Positions 1 through 5,413 of a stretch of DNA of 14,630 bases are shown in pieces. The notes under the pieces are model-generated. The model was given only the letters and a program-made list of their open reading frames with translations. It made no database searches and was not told the DNA's origin. Positions within the stretch are counted from its first letter, which is position 1; each line of letters starts with the position of its first letter. This DNA is from Chloroflexota bacterium. GTDB lineage: Bacteria; Chloroflexota; Dormibacteria; Dormibacterales; Dormibacteraceae. Where the stretch lies: positions 1 through 14,630 of the forward strand of contig VBJE01000233.1 of assembly GCA_005879675.1 (NCBI GenBank). The letters are read 5' to 3'. A program made the position numbers and the translations under genes.

Positions 1-61
1 ACAGCCGGTAGTTGCGGTGCCGGAGCGCGCCCAGCATCCGGCCGGGAATCGCTTCAGACAC
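1..61 (-). CDS. MFS transporter, N-terminal fragment (runs off left edge)
   Basis: Only the first 20 codons of this leftward gene lie in the window. Reading from a GTG at 61 gives a short polar start followed by MLGALRHRNYRL, the typical cytoplasmic lead-in (xLRxRNYRLxxxGQ) just before the first helix of major facilitator exporters of the EntS/MFS_3 type. An ATG at 37 is an alternative start. The gene is divergent from the SRPBCC gene, with 22 bp between the two proposed starts, so both promoters would have to sit in or near coding sequence. The call rests on a single short motif with no membrane segment visible, so substrate and exact family cannot be given. Confidence 0.45.
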   Translation of the reverse strand, partial: MSEAIPGRMLGALRHRNYRL

Positions 62-83
62 CTGGCGGTGCCATCATCGAAGC

Positions 84-551
84 GTGGCGACGATACGCGA
101 GGCGGTCGACATCAACGCGCCGCCTGAGCGTGTCTGGGCCGTGGTCGCGCAAGACGTGAAGAACTCGCCGCGGTGGACCTCCAACCTGGAAATCGTGGAA
201 AAGCTCGACGGCCGCCCCCCGGGCAAAGGGACCCGCTACCGCTACCACCTCGACATCGGGGGCCAGAAAGTCGTGCTCGATGTCGAGCAAGACGTTTGGG
301 ACCAACCCAAGAGATGCGCGGGCAGGTTCGTCAAGGGCCCGCTCGGCGGGACCTGGTCGTACACGTACACCCGGCGCAAGGAGGGCTCGACTCGGCTCGT
401 GTACGAGATGGACTACCAGCTTGCTGGGTTGCTCCGTTTTGCGACCGGCGTGCTGGGTCCGCAATACGCCGCCGGCATCCGCAAGAACATGGAGTCGCTG
501 AAGAAGTACATCGAGTCGGGCAAGGGTCCCAGGCCGGCCGTCAAGAAATGA
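84..551 (+). CDS. SRPBCC (polyketide cyclase/dehydrase-like) family protein
   Basis: A 155-residue single-domain protein of the START/SRPBCC helix-grip fold, a hydrophobic-ligand-binding family with no fixed reaction. It opens with the family's classic first strand and helix, VDINAPPERVWAVV, at about residues 7-20. It then shows alternating strands (GTRYRYHLDI; LDVEQDV; GTWSYTYTRR) and ends with the long C-terminal amphipathic helix (AAGIRKNMESLKKYIE), which is the normal length and order. I chose the GTG at 84 because the strand-1 motif begins right after it and the upstream in-frame sequence from the TTG at 12 looks non-coding. No signal peptide. Its last 11 bp overlap the 3' end of the convergent RidA gene. 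Ligand and role are unknown; neighbours give no strong hint. Confidence 0.8.
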   Translation: MATIREAVDINAPPERVWAVVAQDVKNSPRWTSNLEIVEKLDGRPPGKGTRYRYHLDIGGQKVVLDVEQDVWDQPKRCAGRFVKGPLGGTWSYTYTRRKEGSTRLVYEMDYQLAGLLRFATGVLGPQYAAGIRKNMESLKKYIESGKGPRPAVKK

Positions 552-936
552 CGGCCTCGGCCTCGATCTCGACCTTCCAGCGGTCGTCGAGCAGAGCTTT
601 GACGACGACCATGGTCGCGGTCGGCCGCGCTTCCCGCATCAACTCGCCGTGGGCTCGCCCCACGGCCTCGGCGTAGGCGGCGTCGGTCACGAACATGCGC
701 GTGCGCACCACCTGGTCGACGGAGGCGCCGGCCTCGGCGAGCGCCGTCGCGATGATCTCGAAGCATCGCTTCGCCTGCACATAAGGGTCTGGATCGACGG
801 CGCCGTCGGGCCACACCGGCGCGGTGCCGGAAACCAGCACGCGGTCGCCGGCGCGCATTGCCCGGCAGAAGCCGATCGTCTTCTCGAATGGCGAGCCTGA
901 GCTGACCCTGAGCCTGGACCTGTTCCTGGGAATCAG
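541..936 (-). CDS. RidA/YjgF/TdcF-like reactive-intermediate deaminase family protein
   Basis: A 131-residue protein matching the YjgF/RidA family in length and order. Near the N-terminus is VSSGSPFEKTIGFCRA, then RVLVSGTAP, a central helix (AKRCFEIIATALAEAGAS) with VVRTRMFVTD, and the C-terminal RPTATMVVVKAL...VEIEAEAV. The Arg in EARPTATMV occupies the place of the family's carboxylate-binding arginine (Arg105 in RidA) and a glutamate is present in the last strand. Classical RidA hydrolyses enamine/imine intermediates made by PLP enzymes; this SSGSPFE subgroup is less well studied. The best start is a CTG at 936, which overlaps the TGA of the upstream gene as CTGA and gives a normal length. 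No ATG, GTG or TTG fits this position. It is therefore probably translationally coupled to the upstream membrane-anchored protein. Confidence 0.83.
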   Translation of the reverse strand: MIPRNRSRLRVSSGSPFEKTIGFCRAMRAGDRVLVSGTAPVWPDGAVDPDPYVQAKRCFEIIATALAEAGASVDQVVRTRMFVTDAAYAEAVGRAHGELMREARPTATMVVVKALLDDRWKVEIEAEAVIS

Positions 937-1391
937 GGTCTCCGGAACGGGAGAAGCTCCAGCTGCTCGAACCGGTCCTGGACGGCGCTGCGCAGCTCGC
1001 TGACGAGCGTCTTCAGGCGCTCCTGCGAAGCGCTGTCGGTGACGTTGACGACGCGGATCCGGCGCAGCGTGGTCTGCAGCGCATACAGGCCCGCCGGTTC
1101 GTTGGCCGTCATGCGCGCGGCCGCGTTGCGGATCTCGCGCGCGGGGTCGTCGTGGCCGTGCGCGCGAAGCCAGTTGGCGAGTCGGCTCGCGGCGACGAGG
1201 ACGCGCTGCGTCTTGGGGTTGAGCGCTGGGGCCGCCACCTCGCGCGGGCGATGGGGTTTGAAGAGCGCTTTGATCCCACGTGGCCGTCGCACCGACCTGA
1301 GCCAACGGGCCACCGCGCTTGGCCCGACCATGACGAGCACCCCGGACGCGACAAGCAGGATCACGACCAGTACCACGACCGCGTCCAGCAT
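933..1391 (-). CDS. Hypothetical protein with N-terminal membrane anchor
   Basis: A 152-residue protein I do not recognise. Residues 3-24 form one strong hydrophobic segment (LDAVVVLVVILLVASGVLVMV). A basic juxtamembrane stretch (RWLRSVRRPRGIKALFKPHRPR) follows, predicting an N-out or N-in single anchor with a cytoplasmic body by the positive-inside rule. The remainder is a predicted mostly helical soluble domain (from about residue 58) with heptad-like leucines toward the C-terminus (LKTLVSELRSAVQDRFEQLELL). The ATG at 1391 has an AGGG at a suitable distance upstream and also a TAACCT box 8 nt upstream. It is the first gene of a two-gene leftward unit with the RidA-like gene. No enzymatic motif is visible. 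Confidence 0.7.
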   Translation of the reverse strand: MLDAVVVLVVILLVASGVLVMVGPSAVARWLRSVRRPRGIKALFKPHRPREVAAPALNPKTQRVLVAASRLANWLRAHGHDDPAREIRNAAARMTANEPAGLYALQTTLRRIRVVNVTDSASQERLKTLVSELRSAVQDRFEQLELLPFRRP

Positions 1392-1399
1392 TTTTCCCT

Positions 1400-1405
1400 A
1401 GGTTA
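1400..1405 (-). promoter_or_regulatory. Possible -10 box for the leftward gene starting at 1391
   Basis: Read leftward, TAACCT lies 8 nt before the ATG at 1391. This TAnnnT-to-start spacing recurs at other starts in the window and would give an almost leaderless mRNA. No convincing -35 is seen. Confidence 0.35.
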
Positions 1406-1426
1406 CGCTTGGCCGAGGCCGGTTTT

Positions 1427-1438
1427 GTAAATCTTTAC
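1427..1438. promoter_or_regulatory. Small operator-like dyad between divergent genes
   Basis: A perfect 5-bp inverted repeat GTAAA-TC-TTTAC sits in an AT-rich island of the 56-bp space between the divergent starts at 1391 and 1448. It is AT-rich in a very GC-rich setting and centrally placed, so a regulator site or promoter element is plausible. The dyad is short and could be chance. Confidence 0.3.
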
Positions 1439-1447
1439 CACGGGGGA

Positions 1448-2153
1448 ATGAGGGTGACTCCTGTTGCTGTGATCACCGGGGCGTCGTCGGGCATCGGAGC
1501 GGCCACCGCCATCGCACTCGGCCGCCATGGCTACCGGATCGTCGTCGGCGCGCGCCGGATCGAACGCCTCGAGCGTGTTGCCGGCGAGGATGGGACCGCG
1601 CTGCGCCTCGACGTCACAGACGAGCAGAGCGTCAGCGACTTCGTGCGCCAGGTGGGCAAACGGTTCGGCCGCATCGACGTGCTGGTCAACAACGCGGGCG
1701 GCGCGCTCGGGCTGAATCCCATCGCCGACGCCGTCGACGACGAGTGGATCGGGATGTGGAAGACGAACGTGCTCGGCCTCATGTGGATGACGCGCGCGTG
1801 CCTGCCGCTGCTGCGCAAGACCAAGCTCGGGCATATCGTCAACATCGGTTCGATCGCCGGGTTTGAGACCTACAAGGGCGGGGCCGGTTACACAGCCGTC
1901 AAGCACGCCCCCCGGCCTGGTGGAGACTGAGTTCAGCGTCGTCCGCTTCCACGGCGACCGCAAGGCGGCGAGATCCGTGTACCAGGGTCTCAAGCCGCTC
2001 AGCGCCGAGGACATCGCCGACTGCATCGTGTTCGCGGTCACGAGGCCGGCCCACGTCGACATCGACGAGATCGTCATCCGGCCGGTCGCGCAGGCGAACG
2101 TGACCACGGTCGCGCGTAAGCCGGCCAAGACGAAGCGTTTGCGCAGCACCTAG
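1448..2153 (+). pseudogene. SDR-family oxidoreductase, disrupted by an internal gap and frame change
   Basis: This is a classical short-chain dehydrogenase/reductase. TGASSGIG (residues 10-17) is the nucleotide-binding glycine motif, VNNAG follows, the catalytic Ser is in NIGSIAG and the YxxxK motif is present as YTAVK. Directly after VKHA the frame breaks. The first frame stops at 1930 (TGA 1928-1930), while the expected continuation PGLVETEFSVVRFHGD runs in another frame from 1911 to the TAG at 2151-2153. In family members the two points are separated by about 20-25 residues (the helix and strand after YxxxK), so sequence is missing, not merely shifted. The junction falls in a run of six C (1908-1913). 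The rest is well conserved, including the C-terminal ADCIVFAVTRPAHVDIDEIVIRP. Start: ATG 1448, or GTG 1454, which is better spaced from GGGGG. It is either a recent pseudogene or an assembly error. Confidence 0.85.
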
Positions 2154-2161
2154 CGGTTTCC

Positions 2162-2223
2162 CGCGACCGCCGGCGTTCGCGGCTTTGAAGAGCCTGGATT
2201 TGCCGCGACTGCCGGCGGTCGCG
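2162..2223. repeat. 62-bp imperfect palindrome (long stable hairpin) between convergent genes
   Basis: A perfect 13-bp inverted repeat (CGCGACCGCCGGC at 2162-2174 against 2211-2223) encloses an inner perfect 6-bp repeat (CGCGGC at 2178-2183 against 2202-2207). Between the two repeats are one G-T pair, one T-C mismatch and one T-A pair. The whole forms a 22-position stem with an 18-nt loop (2184-2201). It sits 8 bp after the SDR stop and downstream of the converging five-gene operon, so it could act as a bidirectional terminator-like or mRNA-end-protecting hairpin. No T-tract follows on either strand, so intrinsic termination of the usual kind is not supported. It could also be a copy of a dispersed palindromic repeat. 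Confidence 0.75.
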
Positions 2224-2276
2224 TGTGGACCCTGCTACCTGATCAAACCGGCCGCACGGGCCTCCTCTTTCGTCAT

Positions 2277-2420
2277 TCAACAACCGGGATCGCCGTAGTG
2301 GCCGCAGCAGCCGCGGTTCGGGCCGCGGCGAGCGAGGTTGGTCGCGATGCGCCGCATCCGATCGACCGGGCCGTGGTTGCCGGCGAAAAGGTTGCGGAGG
2401 AACGACGGTGGTCCGCTCAT
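2277..2420 (-). CDS. Small Cys-rich protein (47 aa) ending CCGHYGDPGC
   Basis: The ATG at 2420 overlaps the TGA of the DUF3465-like lipoprotein (ATGA), giving a 47-residue reading frame. It has a hydrophobic/basic N-terminal part (PSFLRNLFAGN), a basic helix (VDRMRRIATNLARRG) and a C-terminal tail GCCGHYGDPGC that concentrates all three cysteines, a His and a Tyr in eleven residues. The exact overlap, the downstream position in an ordered operon and the non-random tail argue that it is real, despite its size and lack of its own ribosome site. The tail could bind a metal or Fe-S centre, form a disulfide, or be the modified core of a ribosomal peptide. None of this can be decided here, and I do not recognise a named family. 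No signal peptide is evident. Confidence 0.6.
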   Translation of the reverse strand: MSGPPSFLRNLFAGNHGPVDRMRRIATNLARRGPNRGCCGHYGDPGC

Positions 2421-2809
2421 TCGTAGTAATGGTTGTTGTACTCGATCCAGCCGGGGTCGGGGCAGCCGCTGGATGTCTCCGCGTGCGTGCAGTGCACTCC
2501 GTACCGCGGGCCAGGGTCGACGTAGAGGCGGCCGTGGATCACGAGACCATCGCCTTTGTGCGCCGGGACCGACTCCGCCAGCGAGGTGTTGTGGTCGACC
2601 TCGAGCACCTCGCCGGTCGAGGTTCGCACCTGGAAACGCTCGTGGCCGCCACTCTCCACGGGGTCGGTCACGATGGTCGCGTCGAACGTCACCTCCGCGC
2701 CATCGGTGCTGTTCTCGATGTCTTTGTGCAGGCCCTGGTCGTCGGCGCTGTCGCGACCGCCGCACGCAAGGAGGACCAGGGCGGCCGCGACCAACGCGGC
2801 CGTCTTCAC
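2417..2809 (-). CDS. Putative lipoprotein with DUF3465-like domain
   Basis: A 130-residue exported lipoprotein. Residues 1-16 are a signal peptide ending in the lipobox LLAC, with Cys16 as the predicted lipidation site, followed by a short polar tether. From about residue 38 the sequence follows the DUF3465 pattern: a small beta-barrel-like stretch with HERFQVRTSTGEVLEVDHNTSL, then VPAHKGDGLVIHGRLYVDP, and the closing VHCTHAETSSGCPDPGWIEYNNHYYE. This corresponds to the family's VHxTHhDPxGrHpDGWIexNGkxYx ending. Function of the family is unknown. Two extra cysteines (in VHCTH and SSGCPD) could form a disulfide. The GTG at 2809 overlaps the hisA TGA (GTGA), and the next small gene overlaps this stop, so translation of all three is probably coupled. 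The link with hisA is positional only. Confidence 0.75.
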   Translation of the reverse strand: MKTAALVAAALVLLACGGRDSADDQGLHKDIENSTDGAEVTFDATIVTDPVESGGHERFQVRTSTGEVLEVDHNTSLAESVPAHKGDGLVIHGRLYVDPGPRYGVHCTHAETSSGCPDPGWIEYNNHYYE

Positions 2810-3510
2810 AGCGCCAGCGCTTCTTCCAGCCTGAGGCGTCCCTCGTACAGCGCTTTGCCGAGGATCACGGCCTTTGCGCCGGCGGCATACGCCCTGCGAA
2901 TGTCGTCGAGGGATGACACGCCGCCCGAGTACTGCAGCTCGAGCCTGGTCATCTTGCGCACCCTGGCCAGAGTCTCGAGGTCAGGCCCGGTCATCGTCCC
3001 GTCGCGGTCGATGCAAGTCAGGATCACGCCTGCCAGCGGGAGGTCGGCCCAGCGGCCGACGAGCGCCTTGAGCACGACCGGGTCGGTGTCCAGCCACCCG
3101 CCGACCGCGGCCTTGTTGTCGCGGACGTCGAGGGCGGCGATGACGCGGCCAGGGTGGGCAAACGCGCACTTCTCGAAAAGATGGGGGTCGCGAACGGCGG
3201 CTGTCGCCATCACCACCGCATCAGCGCCGCCGTCGAGCAGCGCCTTCACCCCGTCCTCGGTGCGCACCCCGCCGGCGACCTGCATCTCTGCTTTCGTCTG
3301 CTCGAGCATCTGCGCGATCACAGCCCGGTTACTGGCCGAGCCGCGGGCGGCATCGAGGTCGACGACGTGGATGCGCGTCGCTCCCGCGGCGGCGAACCGC
3401 TGCGCCATGGTGACGGGGTCCTCCGCGTACACCGTCGGCTGCTCGTACTTGCCCTGCGTCAAGCGCACGCAGTGCCCGCCGAGGATGTCGATCGCGGGAA
3501 TCACGACCAT
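2806..3510 (-). CDS. hisA: HisA, phosphoribosylformimino-AICAR-ribotide isomerase
   Basis: A 234-residue TIM-barrel enzyme of the HisA/HisF family, catalysing the Amadori isomerisation of ProFAR to PRFAR, the fourth step of histidine biosynthesis in the cytoplasm. VIPAIDILGGHCVRL at the N-terminus carries the catalytic Asp (residue 7). HVVDLDAA, QVAGGVR and AALDVRD (second catalytic Asp) follow, then ILTCIDRDGT and the phosphate-binding loops SGGVSSLDD and AVILGKALYEGR. Length and motif order are normal and no gap is seen. The HisA identity rests on VIPAIDI...GxCVRLxQGxY and LDARD-like motifs. A dual-function PriA role cannot be excluded. It lies 16 bp after yajQ and overlaps the next gene by 4 bp. 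No other his gene is present in the window. Confidence 0.95.
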   Translation of the reverse strand: MVVIPAIDILGGHCVRLTQGKYEQPTVYAEDPVTMAQRFAAAGATRIHVVDLDAARGSASNRAVIAQMLEQTKAEMQVAGGVRTEDGVKALLDGGADAVVMATAAVRDPHLFEKCAFAHPGRVIAALDVRDNKAAVGGWLDTDPVVLKALVGRWADLPLAGVILTCIDRDGTMTGPDLETLARVRKMTRLELQYSGGVSSLDDIRRAYAAGAKAVILGKALYEGRLRLEEALAL

Positions 3511-3526
3511 CGGTCAGAAAACCTCG

Positions 3527-4018
3527 CTAGCGATAGTTGGTGAACTGCAGAGGGACCGGGATGTCCTCGGCTTCCCGGAGCGACTTGATGACCAGCTGCA
3601 GCGTGTCCTTGTCTTTGCTGACGACCCGCAGCTGGTCGCCCTGGATCCGCACCTGGAGCTTGCTGGAGACGTTCTGGATCCGCTTGCGGAGGTCGCGCGC
3701 GAGCTCGTCGTTGATGCCCGCGTTCAGCCGCACCTCGATCTGGCCGCGCCCCTTGCCGACGGTCTTCGGGTCACCCGCCTGGAACAGCTTGGGCGACAGC
3801 TGCCGCCTCGCGCCCTTCTCCCTGAGCACCTGAAGCGCGGCCCGGGCGCGGTCTTCGCTCGCGGACTCGATGACGATGACGTCGTCGCGTTGGTCGTAAG
3901 CGGTCGCCGTGTCCTTGAAGTCGAACCGCGTCGCGACCTCGCGGCGCGCCTGGTCGACCGCGTTGGTCAACTCCGCCGGGTTGAACTCGGAGACGACGTC
4001 GAAGGAGTACTCAGCCAC
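3527..4018 (-). CDS. yajQ: YajQ family nucleotide/cyclic-di-GMP-binding protein
   Basis: A 163-residue protein matching the full-length YajQ family (UPF0234), which folds as two ferredoxin-like domains and binds nucleotides. Some members are cyclic-di-GMP effectors and others bind RNA or GTP. Diagnostic stretches are YSFDVVSEFNPAELTNAVDQ at the N-terminus, TRFDFKDT, then VGKGRGQIEVRLNAGI in the middle, and KVQVRIQGDQLRV-type sequence with DTLQLVIKSLRE and the closing PVPLQFTNYR. All are present without gaps. It starts with a GTG at 4018 that overlaps the end of the upstream gene by 8 bp. It is the second gene of the leftward operon, just before hisA. Its regulatory target cannot be read from the sequence. 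Confidence 0.95.
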   Translation of the reverse strand: MAEYSFDVVSEFNPAELTNAVDQARREVATRFDFKDTATAYDQRDDVIVIESASEDRARAALQVLREKGARRQLSPKLFQAGDPKTVGKGRGQIEVRLNAGINDELARDLRKRIQNVSSKLQVRIQGDQLRVVSKDKDTLQLVIKSLREAEDIPVPLQFTNYR

Positions 4019-4385
4019 TGCTGAAGATGGCGCGAAGGCCCACGATCACCGCCACGACCGCGAGCGCCACGCCGGCAAGCGAGGAGAGGGCGAGCAGGGC
4101 GCCGATCCCGGCGGTGCCTTCGTCGAGCGGCTCCGGCGGTGGCTTGTCATAAGGATCCGGCCCGTAGTCGAGGTCGTAGACGCCCTGCTCACGGGCCCGC
4201 TGCACGAGCTCGTCGAGAACGGCTTTTCCGCCTGGAGGAAGCGTCTTGCCCTCCAGGTTGGCGACCGCCTGCTTGAGGTTGTCGCGGGTCCGCCCCAGCT
4301 CGGCGACGGCCATGTCAAGCGTCTGCATCGCTGCCGGCGTCGGGTGCTCGCGGCGCAGGTCGGCGATGATGCCGTACAGGCTCAC
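4011..4385 (-). CDS. Hypothetical tail-anchored membrane protein
   Basis: A 124-residue protein that I do not recognise. The N-terminal two thirds is a charged, helical, probably coiled-coil segment (MQTLDMAVAELGRTRDNLKQAVANLEGK). A proline-rich linker (YDKPPPEPLDEG) follows, and then a single hydrophobic C-terminal helix (GIGALLALSSLAGVALAVVAVIVGLRAIF) with only a few residues after it. This is the layout of a tail-anchored protein facing the cytoplasm. I prefer the GTG at 4385 to the GTG at 4445. The former has a TACGAT box 8 nt upstream, while the latter would leave only 11 bp to the divergent ilvE start. It heads the leftward operon with yajQ and hisA and overlaps yajQ by 8 bp. Function unknown. 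Confidence 0.7.
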   Translation of the reverse strand: MSLYGIIADLRREHPTPAAMQTLDMAVAELGRTRDNLKQAVANLEGKTLPPGGKAVLDELVQRAREQGVYDLDYGPDPYDKPPPEPLDEGTAGIGALLALSSLAGVALAVVAVIVGLRAIFSSG

Positions 4386-4393
4386 GTTGGGAA

Positions 4394-4399
4394 ATCGTA
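4394..4399 (-). promoter_or_regulatory. Possible -10 box of the leftward yajQ-hisA operon
   Basis: Read leftward, TACGAT lies 8 nt before the GTG at 4385, consistent with a leaderless transcript. No clear -35 is visible. Confidence 0.4.
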
Positions 4400-4440
4400 C
4401 CTTCCCCGCAAGCACGGACGGAAGGTAGCTCGGCTGGCAA

Positions 4441-4446
4441 TACACT
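4441..4446 (+). promoter_or_regulatory. Possible -10 box for ilvE
   Basis: TACACT lies 10 nt before the ATG at 4457, and no ribosome-binding site intervenes (the sequence between is TATCTCACTG). Initiation about 7 nt downstream would leave a leader of only a few bases. No consensus -35 is seen. Confidence 0.4.
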
Positions 4447-4456
4447 TATCTCACTG

Positions 4457-5378
4457 ATGGGTGTGGACACCAAGGCCAAGACCGCGGTGAAGAAGCCGCC
4501 GGTCCATCCCAACACGTGGGTCTTCTTCGACGGCGATTTTGCCCGCTATCACGACGTCAAGCTCGGCCTCATGACGCACGCGCTCCACTACGGCACGGCC
4601 GTCTTCGAGGGCATCCGCGCCTACTGGAACCCGAAGAAAAGCCAGCTCTACCTGCTCGCGCCTGCCGCGCACTTCGACCGGATGCACCGGTCGGCGAACG
4701 TCATGCGCATGAAGCTTCCGTTCACGACCGAGGAGCTGGTCAACTACACGCTCGAGCTCCTGCGCCGCAATGAGTTCAAGTCCGACGTCTATGTTCGGCC
4801 GCTGCTCTACACGTCTAGCGAAGAGATCGGCGTCCGGCTGCACAACCTCGACCGCAACTTCTTCATCTACGCCATCCCATTCGGCAAGTACGTCGAGATC
4901 GAAGCGGGCATCCGCTGCATGGTGAGCAGCTGGCGGCGCGTCCCTGACCAGGCGCTGCCGGCGCGGGCGAAGATCACAGGCTCCTACGCGCAGGCGGCCC
5001 TGGCGAAGTCGGAGGCCGTCGAAAACGGCTTCGACGAGGCGATCGTGATGACCATCGAGGGGCATGTTTCCGAAGGCTCGGCGGAGAACCTCTTCATGCT
5101 CAAGGACGGTACGTTCGTCACCCCGCCGGTGACCGACGACATCCTCGAGGGCGTGACGCGGAAGCTCTTGATGAAGGTCATGCGGGAAGAGCTCAATCTG
5201 CCGGTTCTCGAGCGAAGCATCGACCGCACCGAGCTCTACACCTGCGACGAGCTGCTCCTGTGTGGAACCGGCGCGCAGATCTCGCCTGTCGTCGAGGTCG
5301 ACCGCAGGCCCGATCTACTTCAGCGCCGTGCGCGGCGAGGCGCCGAAGTACAAGGACTGGACCGTCCCCGTCTATTAG
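4457..5378 (+). pseudogene. ilvE: Branched-chain amino-acid aminotransferase, 3' end disrupted
   Basis: This is a fold-type IV PLP aminotransferase, reversibly transferring the amino group between Leu/Ile/Val and 2-oxoglutarate. Intact motifs are WVFFDGDFARYHDVKLG, ALHYGTAVFEGIRAY, RPLLY, PARAKITGSYAQAALAKSEA (the Lys of AKITGSY is the expected PLP lysine), EGSAENLFML, DILEGVTRKLL and LCGTGAQISPVVEVDRR. After VDRRP (about 5309-5312) the frame is lost. The normal end, IYFSAVRGEAPKYKDWTVPVY, is encoded in another frame and stops at TAG 5376-5378. Family members have about 15 residues between DRRP and IYF (the VGxGkxGPI segment), so about 45-50 bases appear to be missing. As written, the first frame has no stop and continues into the glycerate kinase gene. 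Either the enzyme is lost or the assembly is wrong here. Confidence 0.88.
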
Positions 5379-5413
5379 CACGGGGGAGGCAGGCTTCACC
5401 TGATCTCGGCGGC

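Noticed and set aside
2249..2261. GGCC-gcacg-GGCC as an intrinsic terminator for the leftward operon
   Set aside because: Only a 4-bp stem with a weak T-run on the leftward strand; too weak compared with the large palindrome next to it.
2408..4024. Rightward open frame of 538 codons across the leftward hisA-yajQ operon
   Set aside because: Crosses three well-supported genes on the other strand and has no family features.
4386..4445. Longer N-terminus (GTG 4445) for the tail-anchored protein
   Set aside because: It would leave 11 bp to the divergent ilvE start and lacks a promoter; the GTG at 4385 has a well-spaced TACGAT.
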